From Chloromonas sp. AAM2 (taxonomy: Eukaryota; Chlorophyta; Chlorophyceae; Chlamydomonadales; Chlamydomonadaceae), in assembly GCA_004335635.1 (NCBI GenBank), contig QAXH01006364.1, positions 34,043 through 81,548 of the forward strand: DNA of 47,506 bases. The letters run 5' to 3'. This document shows positions 24,101-34,400 of the stretch, piece after piece (within the stretch, counting starts at the first letter, position 1; each line of letters starts with the position of its first letter). The notes below the pieces were generated by a model. It was not told where the DNA came from, searched no databases, and was given only the letters and a program-made list of their open reading frames with translations. A program made the translations under genes and the position numbers.

Positions 24101-25445
24101 CCTTCTTGTGCATGTGATGAATACATTCAATTCATTTCAGGCGAGTCGGTTGGGGCACGAATGCCATGCATGATACAAAGAAAAGGGTGGTGAACGTAAA
24201 TCAGGGTTTCAGAGCACAATCAGAAGAAGGGCATTCTGAGTGGCAACGTTGCTCACCGTCCCAGCAACAGATCCTGCACTTGCCATGGATTCATGTTCCT
24301 TGCATGCAGGCCTTGTGGATGACGGGACTCACCATGCGCTGGTCATGCGGTACTACAAGCGAGGAACAGTCGCCTCAGCAATTTTGAACCCACGTTATGT
24401 AGAGCGCACTCTGGCCAAACGTCTGAAGATGGCACTGCAGGTGTGTGAAACTCATCTGATGCAGAAAAAAGCTCTTGTATATGTAGGTAGGACGCGCTGA
24501 TGTGTTCTTGTGGGTGTAATGGGCCATATACTTTGTGAGCCCGCCTTAGGACCTGTGCCACCCAAACCCGCATCACGTCCAAGGCCTCGATTGGATAACA
24601 GGTTGGAGTGCAGCCAAGGGCTTGATAGGGCAAGGATACATCCAACGGCATCTGGAGAGCTGTAGCTGGAGAATAGGATCTCGCTTACTTGTGGATCTGA
24701 CTCCCACCCAATGCAGAGCTCAGTAGGTCTACTTGTGCACTGTGCAGGTTGCGTGCGGAATGTGGTGTTTGCACGAGAGGCCTCAGGCGCCTGTCCTGCA
24801 CGGCGATCTCAAGACCTCGAACCTCTTGATGGACGATGATGATGACTCCGTGGTTATTGCGGACTTTGGCCTTGCTTGCTCGTGAGTGACACTGGGATTT
24901 TTACTATTTGGACTGCGACACACCCGGTACTCAACATTTGATTTCACAGCTATTGCAACGTTGCGCTGGGCCGGCTGTTGCTTTCGACAGCAAACATTTC
25001 CGCATGGTACGTGCACCGCAGGCTTCGGCCAGGTCAGGAGGGACAAGTCGTGCCATCTGGCGCCCTGACAGTCACAATCAGCCCTCCCGAAGTGCTAAAC
25101 GATCCGGAGGCACCGCGGACAGCAGCAGGAGACGTCTACGCTTTCAGCATCGTGTTGCTAGAAATCGTGACTGGGCGACTCGCGTACCGGGGAATGTCAG
25201 CGAACCAAATCGCCTTTGCCGTGTGCGATGGCAGGCGACCAGCCATCCATGGCAGTGTGCCTCCTGATGTGGCTTCCATCATCACAGCGTGCTGGGCGCA
25301 AGTGCCACAGGACAGGCCATCATTCGCAGACGTGGTTACCAGGGTAGAGGCTGCATTAAAAGCACACGGGGGAGATGGCACCATGGACACACGCACAAGC
25401 AGTACGTGGAGGAACTGGCAAGAAACAACAAATGGGCGTGGCTGA
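21179..25445 (+). CDS. Receptor-like kinase with proline-rich ectodomain, 872 aa (7 exons)
   Basis: Exons: 21179-21326, 21765-23320, 23663-23764, 23965-24088, 24310-24440, 24748-24881, 25022-25445. Phases agree and the CDS is 2619 nt. The N-terminus (MIDPKKVSRPYSVIVIQLTL) is a basic then hydrophobic signal peptide. Residues ~50-385 are repeats of PPPPVDLPPPPVD type, as in hydroxyproline-rich wall glycoproteins. A single transmembrane helix lies at ~399-422 (GAVVGAVVGGVGGVAILVVL) followed by the stop-transfer KRKR. The kinase domain covers ~583-865: GQGSFGTV, VAIK (K609), HPCIAPVYG, HGDLKTSN (705-712, Gly replaces the HRD Arg), D726-FG, APE replaced by PPEV, DVYAFSIVLLEI, and RPSFADVV. The architecture matches land-plant PERK kinases, which sense the cell wall; orthology is not shown. 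The first intron and signal exon are slightly less certain than the rest. Confidence 0.88.
21890..22680 (+). repeat. Coding repeat for the proline-rich ectodomain
   Basis: CCTCCACCACCGGTTGAT-like units, mostly 21 bp (PPPPVDL), are repeated with substitutions, chiefly at the residues after VD (L, V, P) and in two blocks containing VVVIQPPVYPPP. The repeat lies entirely within exon 2 of the receptor-like kinase. Its period divisible by 3 leaves antisense frames open (Trp/Arg-rich and Gly-rich), which are shadows. Confidence 0.9.
23879..23956 (+). repeat. 13-bp tandem repeat ending at a 3' splice site
   Basis: Six copies of CGCATGCATTTTC (first and last diverged) lie in intron 3 of the receptor-like kinase and stop 8 nt before the exon at 23965. 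The TTTTC parts supply the pyrimidine-rich stretch expected before the acceptor GTGTGCAG. Confidence 0.85.
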
Positions 25446-26083
25446 AGAGTTCTCTCACGCTGGGTCAGCGAGTGGGCTGGAATAGATCACTTATCGAACC
25501 TGGCAAGTTTGCAGTTGTTGGATACTCAGATAGCAGCCACTGCCCGACCCCTGTGAGGGCACCATTGCGGGATCCTGTGACAAGAGTGCTACGCATGACA
25601 GATTCCAGCGTTCCAAGGCTGCAAGTCTTGTTTCAGCATCTCATTGGCTCTCAACCTTGACACATCTGAACAGCAGATTGGTCTTTGTGGCGGGACTGGT
25701 CCGGCTGCGTTCCTCAAGTGGTATGACGGGTTCATGAGCAACAGGACTGAGGAAACTGGCAATGCAGGCTCCGGTTAGAGACATATGCTTGAGATATGCT
25801 TTTGTGATCAATGCTGAACAGCATAGCACTCAACTTGCGATATCACAAATAGTAAGCAGTCACTGGAGCAATTTGCCCGAATACAAGTCTTTAGAGAAGG
25901 TGGTAAGGCGGCCCACCTCATTTTCAAGCTATTCAAGGTCGTCAATGCTTTTGAAGGGCCGATTTTCAGCTGGGCCGTGCCAGAGAAACGACCAATGCAA
26001 GAACTGTGTGTCCGGCGAAACCACAAATACTGGAATCAGATGGGCACGAAATGCAAGGAACGTGTCGTTGTTCAAACACTTCA
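25446..26083. other. Convergent 3' region
   Basis: These 638 nt lie between the stop of the plus-strand receptor-like kinase and the stop of the minus-strand methyltransferase, so they hold both 3' UTRs. No exon is supported, and I found no TGTAA on either strand. Confidence 0.45.
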
Positions 26084-27993
26084 TTAAGCAGGTATTTGTT
26101 TCTTGGCTGTCGCGGTGCCCCCTGCTTTGCGGCTGGCCACCTGTGCCACAATAATCCTGTTGGCGGGAGTGATGGTGTCGGGGATGCCGCTGAAGTCCAC
26201 ACTACTGTACAAACCGGTGGCAGCAAGGCTGTACGACCTGAGAAGCACAGGACATGCAGTGGCTTTGCAGATCTGATTCCAACAAGCTGTTTTACAGCCA
26301 GCAATCATTATCCTGCTTACTGCTTCTCACACGAGGGGAGGGATTCCAACCCGCTGCATGACAGTGAAGGTGAGCTTGCAAATGCACAGGCCAAAACCGC
26401 TGCCCCGATTGGTTCCTCATATCAGCCCACCTGTTGACGTCAGATGCCATGGCCACCCCTAGCGCCCGTTTGACACCCAGAGGCGCACCCTTGGCGGTGC
26501 CTGCACAGGAAACATGTGCATCCAGCTGTTTCTCTTCATGGGCCTGTCTGCGTTGCCTCGTCTCAAACCCATTCTTCGTGTCCCAATCCTGCCGGTGCTT
26601 CCTCAGCCTTGACATTTCCTGTGTACAGCAGCAGGCCTGAAGCCTTCAACACCCCCTCAGAACCTGATTAAAATTCCCTGTTAAAACATGCGAACGCTCT
26701 TCTCTGAGCCCATGCCAAGTGGGTTCAACCAGACAACAGAGGGGCATCGCCACGTTTCCCTGCGTCAAACTTCAACCAGCCAACTGCGCAGATGCTCCAG
26801 CCCACCACATGCCAGAACCAGGCATTGTTCTGCTGAGTCTACTCAGCCCTCTCACCGGTGTAGCAACATGGCATGACTGCCACCGGTGCCCTCAATCCAA
26901 CGGCTATGTCCAAGCATGTGTCAGTGAGATCCCCGCACGCATGCACCGCCACCACGCCCACGCCGCCCCGCTCCGCAAACCCATGCACCGCGGCCACGGC
27001 TTCATGCAAGCTCCGAACCTGCAGCCCTTGCCCCTGCAACCCCTCTGGCCCCTGTTGCCCCTGCCATTGCTGCTGCCGCTGCTGCCCCTGCCATTGTTGC
27101 TGCCAGGGCAGAGGCCAGGACCGGACCCTTGGCACCGTATCTGCAACTGGTAAGTGTGCTCCAGTGACACTCCGAGTGGCACGCATGTCAGCTGATGAAG
27201 CGTCAGTTCCAGTCTGGTTTGCGGGAGCAGGACTGCTATCGCTCGGGTGGGTGTTCTGCAAAGCTGATGTGGTGGAGAAGTCATCAGCGAGGTCTTCCAA
27301 GTCATATTCAAAGTAGGTGAGCTTAGGTAGTGTCCAGGGCGCCAAAGAGGCGATAGCCCGGCGGACAAGGGCATGTGACTTGGGTTGGGCGTGGTCAACG
27401 AGCATCACATGTTCGACCTGAAAGAAACGGCCACAGTGCAAGCATGGTTCTGGAGCCACACAGCGGCGCTTTGCAATTATGCCTTGGCAGTTTGTTCCTT
27501 TGTGCCGTGTCTGTTGTTGGTTGTTGTTGGCAACGCAGCCAAGCAGAGCCAACACTCTCCTAACACATTGCTCGCAATCAGCCCCATGGTGCCATGCTTG
27601 GGAACAGGCAACAGCCAATCAAGCAAACGCTATCATTACAAGTTGACATGCCAGACTTGCACAACCACCGTGCTGGATCAGCCTCACCGTAGGTTCCACG
27701 GCAGCCAGCAGCATGCCCACCAGTCCATGGCCGGCCGCCAGATCCAACACGCAGGTCCGGCGCACCCTTCTCCGCACGCGTTCAACGAACTCAACCGACT
27801 CCATGACCTCCTTCACGTCAAGGCACTGCGCAGCCGCCACCGCATGCGCCAGGCGTTGGAGAGAAGTGGTGGCACTGGTGGCGAGGCGACCGGAGGTGCT
27901 GATGCGCCCGCCTGCGGCCACCAAGGTGAAAATGCATGCTGTAGAACCTGATCCCCAGCACCTACTTTCCATGCCCCATGAGGGTTGTACCAT
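26084..27993 (-). CDS. SAM-dependent methyltransferase, 345 aa (5 exons)
   Basis: Exons: 27993-27966, 27911-27688, 27417-26856, 26500-26431, 26237-26084. Phases (1,0,1,2) agree and the CDS is 1038 nt. Motif I is VLDLAAGHGLVGM (residues 64-76), the SAM-binding Gly-rich loop of class I methyltransferases. It is followed by VMLVDHAQPKSH, an acidic strand-end, and YFEYDLEDL. Later come VHACGDLTD (243-250) and a PCCYTG segment, then APLGVKRALGVAMASDVNR and ITPANRIIVAQ. Set together these resemble the Methyltransf_32 type (GSTCD/METTL25-like), from general knowledge of those proteins. Between the acidic strand and HACGD lies a ~95-residue Gln/Trp/Gly-rich insertion, probably a disordered loop. Substrate is unknown. 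The first exon (9 codons, 54-nt intron) is the weakest part; an unspliced start at the same ATG also stays in frame. Confidence 0.82.
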
Positions 27994-28275
27994 TGTATTT
28001 AATACATATCCAATGCATCGTGGCAAAAAGTGGCCTTTCAATGCGCCGTGTCGGCTTTTGATACGGATTCAGCATTGGGCTGGCATGCCTTTTGTATGCA
28101 CCCCTCCAAGGGCCGATCAGAGACAGTAATGTGAAGAAACGCACTGGCCAAACATGTCAGAATTGCACAAGACCTGGCAGGGCGCCTTCGAGACGTGCAA
28201 GGAAATCAATGGGAACGCTTCAGGCCAAAACGGAAACTGGGAAGGGGTAGTAACAGCCACGTGAGAGTTTGATAT

Positions 28276-28358
28276 GTCGTTCCAGCACGTGATACGTACC
28301 CGATACGTATCAGATACTTATCGACAGGTGCAAGGTACGCTTTGGCACGACCCTACCC
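28276..28358 (-). repeat. Dispersed ~80-bp repeat, copy 1
   Basis: Read on the minus strand it begins GGGTAGGGTCGTGCCA and includes CTGATACGTATCGGGTACG and CACGTGCTGGA. The copy at 33450-33530 matches these blocks in order with the same spacing. No terminal repeats are seen. Confidence 0.6.
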
Positions 28359-28519
28359 CTGGGATGCATTGAAGTGGCGTCAGGACTTAAACAGGAGAAT
28401 GCAACACGTTCCTTCTCCGGCCTTACCAGTACTCATTCTCCTGCAAGACAGGAAATGAGCACTTGGAAGGGAGTGCGTAACAGCTACAAAGTTAAGCGAT
28501 ACAAGACTTCTCAGGCTGC

Positions 28520-28524
28520 TTACA
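28520..28524 (-). terminator. TGTAA poly(A) signal of the basic orphan gene
   Basis: TGTAA on the minus strand, 38 nt after the TGA at 28562. The spacing supports that stop codon as the true end of the gene. Confidence 0.5.
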
Positions 28525-28561
28525 GGGGGGAGCGACAACCACCACCATTGTGTGAATACAA

Positions 28562-31084
28562 TCACACTGCCTCCCAAACCTGTAAATTCTGCACAGACCA
28601 GACCAAGCAGGACCTGCCACTAGCGGTCAGGGCCAAGCCACCAAACCAAGCACAAAGTGCATGTATGTATGTGCACACTGTGCAGCCCTGGCCTGCATCA
28701 CCTGTCTCCACAGCTCCGCTGTAGGCCGGCAGCACTGAGCGCTGGCGCAGCACGGAGGGGCAGTCAGGCGAGGCTGCGGCCTGGGCATAAGCCGTTGATG
28801 TGACACGGCTGGCTGTTGGCGCTGTTGCGGCAGTGTTAGGCTTGTGGCCGTCGGCTTTGGCTGTGAAAGCCATGGGAACTTCGTTGGGTGCTGCAGGAGA
28901 GCCCGGGCTCGCCTGCAGTGCAGGGCAGGACTCAGCTGCAGCAGCTGCTGCTCTTAGGTCAGGACAGTTGTCACGCCTGGAAGTTGCTGCCAGGCGCTTG
29001 GCTCTCAGAAAAGCAGCCGCCTTCCGGCCCACACCCTCCGTCCCCACCGCAGCCACACTCCCCGCCACAGCAACACCCCCGCTTGCACAGTCAACAGGAC
29101 CAGGCACGGCCGCCTGGCTGCTGTCTGCGCCAGCTGCCTCCCGAGGCTTGCTCTTCCTGCTGCCTGCACTGCCTTTCACAGGCAGACTTGACGGTTGTGC
29201 AGTACCGCTATCTGCAGCAGGTTGCGCGCCAATGCTGACTGCATGACTGTCAGATTTGAGGCTCCCGTTGGCAGCCTCAGCCCCAAATACAGCTGCCGCC
29301 ATGTCCCTTCCTGCCCGCGTGCGCACACCCAACCGCTGCCTCTTCTTAGGCACAGCCACGGGCGCTACAACCTCCTCAGCCGTTGACTCTGCTTCATGTG
29401 AAGGGGTGCGGCTGGATGTGGTGCCATGCTCCGTTTTGGTATCCTGCGGTGGCCCGTCTGCTGTCATGCCCCCGGCCCCACCCTTTGCGACGGTGGCCTT
29501 GCTTGTTCTCCGTTTGCCGCTGGCCTTGGCGGCAGGAGTGGTGTTGGAGGTTGCATTGGTTTGGTCTTCGTTCTCCGGCAGGGCGCAGCAGGCCGTGACA
29601 GGCCGTGCATTTGCAGCTGGCAAGCAGAGAGCGCAACTGCACTTGTCCTGGCCGAAGGCTGCCACGATGGGAGCGTTTGCACTGGGATTGATCAAGAGCG
29701 TAGGGCTGGGTGGTTGGCTGCGTTTGGCCCTGGCACGCTTGGGTGTTGGTACGGCAGCCTCTGCAAGTCAGTGCAACGCATGTTGGGCGGTCAGTCAATC
29801 ACAAACAGACGCTGCAGTGTAAAAAAAAGACGTTTACCAGTTCTGGCACAATTCTTGTGTCTCGCACTGAAACCAGTGGTAATGTGTTGGTGTCACCTGT
29901 CCTATGTCCCAGAACTGGCCAACATCTTTTTCTTGGGGCGCATGGGGCACAAGCGGCCGTGCATGTCAAATGCATTGCCATGCGGTCATCAGCATAACGC
30001 ACTGCAGATGGCATGTGTGGTGGGTGGAGTGTGGTGCCTGACGGCGCATGCGGTCCCCAGACGTTCATGTGACACCAATTGTAGCGTTCAGTACTACACA
30101 CCCATCGGATCCAAATGCATGTTAGCAGACCACGCAATGGACTGCAAAGCATGCATGATTGATGCGATTCAGCAGGATTGCAGGTTGGACAGACACACAG
30201 TGTCAAGGGCTGCTGCCCGGAGCAGTAGCTGGCCGGGGCGAGCGTGTGCACATGCAGAGGTCGTACCATTACCAATGCAAGCCAGTGCATCTTGGGCTGC
30301 TGGCACGTCAGTCTCTTTGGCTGTGGCTGTCCATGAGTCAGCCACTGCTGAAAGTGCAGCGTCCATGTTGTCTGCGTCGTTCAAGTGCCTGCAGAACAAA
30401 GGTCAGATGTTCAATTGTCACCTGCACCATTTCTTCCGTACTTATTTGGCAACCCTGCTGATGGGCAGTGTTCCCATTCTCGTACATGGGAGTGTTCAGT
30501 CGGAGACTGGCTTGCTTTGACCTTGTTGGACCGGCATGGTGCAAGCGGTGCTCTGGCCTTGCTGAACTGGCACTTTAGGCACATTGTGTTGTTGTTGTAG
30601 CCGGTAGCTGTATAGCCATACAAAAGTCAACGGCCTGGGAAGAGCGGTGAGTGCCCAGCCCCATTATGTGCAAGCTTCCCAGAGCAAAGCATGACCCTAG
30701 TCCTGATACTGAACTGCACTTCAGCTCAGCCCTGAGAGCATGCAAGCTGTGCATCCAGTCCAAGGAACATCTGACCATGCGGTTGGCTGTATGGGCTTGC
30801 AAATGTGGACATGACCACTCAGTGACTGACTTGAACACGGCGAAGCCCGGGCTTTCATCGTAGGCTGCGGGGTGTGACCCTGGGGCGCGGGCCTTGAAGA
30901 GCGAAGTGTGCTCGCCCTTGGCAACTGCATGGGCGATGGCTCCTTGTCCAGGGCGCAGCTGTGGTGTTTGCAGCTGTGCATGCCTCACCTTCAGCCGCAG
31001 GTGTGCTGGAGTGGCCAAGTGAAGGGTGCATGTGCATGGAAGCTTGGCTGAGACAGGCACTGGCAGCGTGCCGGCACATTGCAT
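28562..31084 (-). CDS. Basic low-complexity orphan protein, ~522 aa (3 exons)
   Basis: I do not recognise the family. Exons: 31084-30831, 30388-30273, 29760-28562; phases 2 and 1 agree and the CDS is 1569 nt. The only in-frame ATG is at 31084. Residues 1-85 are the most protein-like part, with HTSLFKARAPGSHPAAYDES. Exon 2 encodes a small acidic helix-like segment. Exon 3 is Ala/Ser/Lys-rich with basic clusters TPKRARAKRS, GKRRTSK and PKKRQRLGVRTRAGR, which look like nuclear localisation signals, and a Cys-containing CSCALCLPA. A DNA- or chromatin-associated role is inference only. The last ~45 codons are less coding-like; a donor GTGATG after 28702 could instead end this exon early. Intron 2 carries an inverted-repeat element. 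The gene is divergent from the orphan gene starting at 31478. Confidence 0.58.
29821..29934. mobile_element. 114-bp inverted-repeat (MITE-like) element, copy B
   Basis: The left arm starts AAAAAAAAGACGTTTACCAG and continues TTCTGGCACA. The right arm (29905-29934) is its reverse complement at about 25 of 30 positions. Both arms match those of the element at 20283-20470. It lies in intron 2 of the basic orphan gene (29761-30272), close to the exon 3 acceptor. Confidence 0.55.
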
Positions 31085-31477
31085 TGCATAAACACGTCTG
31101 ATGTGGTCAGCGGCAGGCTGGTGCGTGCATATCTTGGAATGGCTTTTTTCTTTAATCCTGGGCCGCCTTGTGGTGTGGGTCACAGGCTGATTTCAAGGCG
31201 GCGCCAGGACAACGGCAGCGACGCTTACACTGTTTCAGTACGTCTGTGACTCTGTCAACAAGCCATGCGTTGGCGATGCGGCACTTCTTGTCTTTCGGTC
31301 AACGAGGTCAGGCATGGTGTGACTCTGTGACGCAGCCGTTCAACCCTAATCTGAGCTAGGCAACGTCGAACTAAGACCGGATGATTGCGTAACACCAGAT
31401 ATCTATAAAGGAACTCTTTCCCAACTGATCCAACACTAAATTTCTCTCGCATCTTGATCGCTTAGGGTTTCAGAAAC
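31085..31477. promoter_or_regulatory. Divergent promoter region with a TATA box
   Basis: These 393 nt separate two divergent genes. TATAAA at 31404-31409 lies 69 nt upstream of the plus-strand ATG at 31478, a normal distance for a TATA box plus short 5' UTR. No matching TATA box was found for the minus-strand gene. Confidence 0.5.
31404..31409 (+). promoter_or_regulatory. TATA box of the 214-aa orphan gene
   Basis: TATAAA followed by GG, 69 nt before the ATG at 31478. Confidence 0.5.
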
Positions 31478-34400
31478 ATGGTCATCAAGTGGCTACGTGG
31501 CTGGATAGACGGGATGGTGCACCAAGTTCCCTCGTTCAACGATTTGAACGCTCTACCGGAGGGCCACGAGGTACAAGAGGAGCTTGAGCGGCTCGAGAAC
31601 GCATCGGCACGCGAGGTGGGGCGGCTTTTCCGCCGACCGCATCGCCGTTGGCCGGGACGGGGCGATGAGAGAATCATCGGATATGCAGGCATTCACTGCG
31701 TTGTGTGGCGTAAATATACTTCGATATAGTGCGGGCAAGGCAGCTAGATCAAACCTAGTCTGGCTTCTGACGTCACAGGTGGCGGGATTTCCGCCACCCT
31801 GTCGGAACTCAGGGTTGCGCAGCCTGCACCCAGTTCACAGTCTCAACTCGCAATTGGCATTGTGCATTCTGCATTCACGTAGAGCAGTGTTCTGTGTCTC
31901 TGTGCTGCAGAGAGCCCCTGCTGGCACCATGCCCAACGATGCGCCCGATGTGTCCCGTCTGACCAACAAGCCGGTGAGAAGTACGGGATTGCGAGATTTT
32001 TGCTGTGCCCCTGTTCGTGGAATAGTGTCAGAGAGGCTGCACTTGCTACTGTGACAGAGCAAGACTGCTCTTGCCCCTGCCAGACCACGGTTGACCAATA
32101 AGAAGGTAGGTGGTACATACAAAGGACAAGACAAACAACGCCCACAATAACGACATTCAGGTTGCCTGGTGGCCACTTGCCTTTGCTTGCTTGCCACCTG
32201 CCCCCACCTTCCGCTCCAATTTTGTCTGCCTTGCCTGCCACTCGGCTGGCTGCCTGTGCAGCACAAGCATGTCTCGAGGCAAGTTAGTCTCAATTGCGCG
32301 TTCTTGCACCCTCATGCAGGATGACTTGCCTGCTGTGGAGGTCGTTGACATCCACAAGGTAGGCAGTGCAGATTGAGCTATGTCCGCATGTGGATTGCCT
32401 GATACATCGTACTGACGATGCCACGTTGGAACGTACAGACAGGTTTAAAGCACACAACAGTGAGATTCAGAAGAGCATGGGCCACTCTTTCTGAAGTTGA
32501 GTTGCTTGAGTAGTGGTGTTGCCGGGGCGTCTCTTTCAAGCCACTTGACAACATGAACATCAGTGAGCTCTGCGTACTGACCATTGCGTGTTGCTGCTGC
32601 ATGCTCTTGTGTGCACAGATTCATGTGGCTGACCGCACGGTAAGAGATGGGGTCAAGGACGAACAGAGGGCGCTGGTGTTGATATGTAGCCACAGGCTTC
32701 ACAGCACAGTCACAGCACGAGAGCGTGCAGTGCATGTGTAATGGGCGCACTTGCATGTGCAGTGGTACTTGGCCGGTCTGCATATTTCCAGGGCAAGCAA
32801 GGCTCACAGGGGAACGCTGCAAGGCTAAGCTGTTTTGAAAATTGTTTGATGACATGTCAGCATGTGACGTGCATTGCATGTGTAATGGATGCACTTGCAT
32901 GCGTAAGGGCATGCAGGACACGCCCACCATGTGACAGTGTCTCATGCGCACGTGTCTCATCAGTCACCCGCCCACCTTTTGTGTCATGTGGTACTGCAGC
33001 GGGACAAGTCCAAGCTGATGGACGTCCCTGCCAAGGGAAGCGGTGGCAAGGTGCCTTCTATCTGGGAAATGATCATGAAAAGGTGATTACAGAAGGTGGA
33101 GGCTGTACATGCCTGAGCAGGAAAGCATCGCATCTGGATGCTGAAGTGACTGAGGAGAATGCATGTGGTTCGCAATGGCGGGCGATCCGATCTGCCTTTT
33201 AGTCATACTGTTGTTTCTGCTTCTCCCCAGTCCTTGCTGGCAAGTACCTCTTCACCTGCCCTGTTCTTGGCTTAACGATTGTCAGGCGCGTAATTCTTGG
33301 AGAGATATTGTGTCTGGCTGCAGTACCGTGGGTTCAACCTTGAGAAGCCATGTAATGATTATGATGGTGATGATCGCCTGCCCTGTCCTGTTTGCAGCGA
33401 AAGCTACATGAAGGGCCGCAAGGACCCCAACAAGTGAGTGGCACTCCATGGGTAAGGTTGTGCCATGGCGTATCGGTATCGGAAAATCCGCGTACTGATA
33501 CGTATTCGATACCCACACGTGTTGGACTACGTTTCGGATACGTTTCAAGCGTTTTCGCTCGTTTTCAAGAGGCGAGTGGCAGCTCATGGGTGCTTGTGAA
33601 CAACGCTCTAGGGCAACTCGTAAAGACTGAAACGGCTACAGGCCAACGAAACGGAATTCTGTTCACTGCAGCGGTTCAGCGATTAACAACAGCGGTTGAA
33701 TGACAGTGACAACTACTCACCTAACAACAACTACCTACCAACCAACCATGCAGTACTGCAGCTATCTGTTTGATCACTCTTGTTAGCTGTGACGTTACCT
33801 GTGCGCGTCTGGTTGCGTGCACTTCAGGGCGAGCAAGATGGTGCCTGTCTCCCAGGCCAGCCCCGAGGCAACGGCCGAGTCCAAGACCAGCCCGCCCCCC
33901 GGCCTGAACCCCAGGGCTGTGCCAGCTGACAGTCCAGCCACCACAGCGCCTGAGAGCGTGGCGGCGCGGGCAGAGGCCCCGGCCACACGCGTGCACGAGG
34001 ACAAGTAAGTGCTGTGAACGTGCGCACTGTGTTGTCAATGTGTGCAATATTACATCAGGGAAGCCGTCAATTGACTCGGGTCGGAATATGTACCGGTATG
34101 ACCTACCCTGCGAAAGAAGTTCAAAGGTCGCGTTGGCTACTAGTATCAAGCCCGAAAACCCCACTGTCACCTGGGTTCGAACCCAGGTCTGTCACGCTGA
34201 GTGACAGAACCCTACCAGACAGGGTGTGCAAGATAGTGTTCAAGACCTGCCTCACACTCTGACCTTGGCCTCAGCCTCCTTGCTAGGTAGTGGTGCCTGC
34301 CGCTTGTGTGGTTTGGCGATGAGGAAAGGCACACATCATGGTGCTCAAGGGTGATTCAATGGCTGATTCAATGGTGGGCGCCCCATCAAAGCTAATGACT

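Larger units (their letters stand above)
27994..28561. other. Intergenic region between two minus-strand genes
   Basis: It contains the 3' UTR of the basic orphan gene, with TGTAA at 28520-28524, one copy of a dispersed ~80-bp repeat (28276-28358), and the promoter of the methyltransferase. No coding exon is supported, although a GAGAATGA candidate terminal exon after CTGTCTTGCAG (about 28436-28443, minus) could end the upstream gene instead. Confidence 0.45.

Noticed and set aside
26006..26437. 143-codon plus-strand ORF
   Set aside because: Antisense to the last two exons of the methyltransferase, which carry recognisable family motifs.
28800..29822. Plus-strand Ala/Leu-rich ORFs over the basic orphan gene
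   Set aside because: The minus strand has the longer frame with phase-matched exons and NLS-like clusters; the plus frames are its shadows.
34169..34206. tRNA gene suggested by GGTTCGAACCC
   Set aside because: No acceptor stem, D-arm or anticodon arm can be formed around it; the stem-loop has the wrong geometry for a T-arm.
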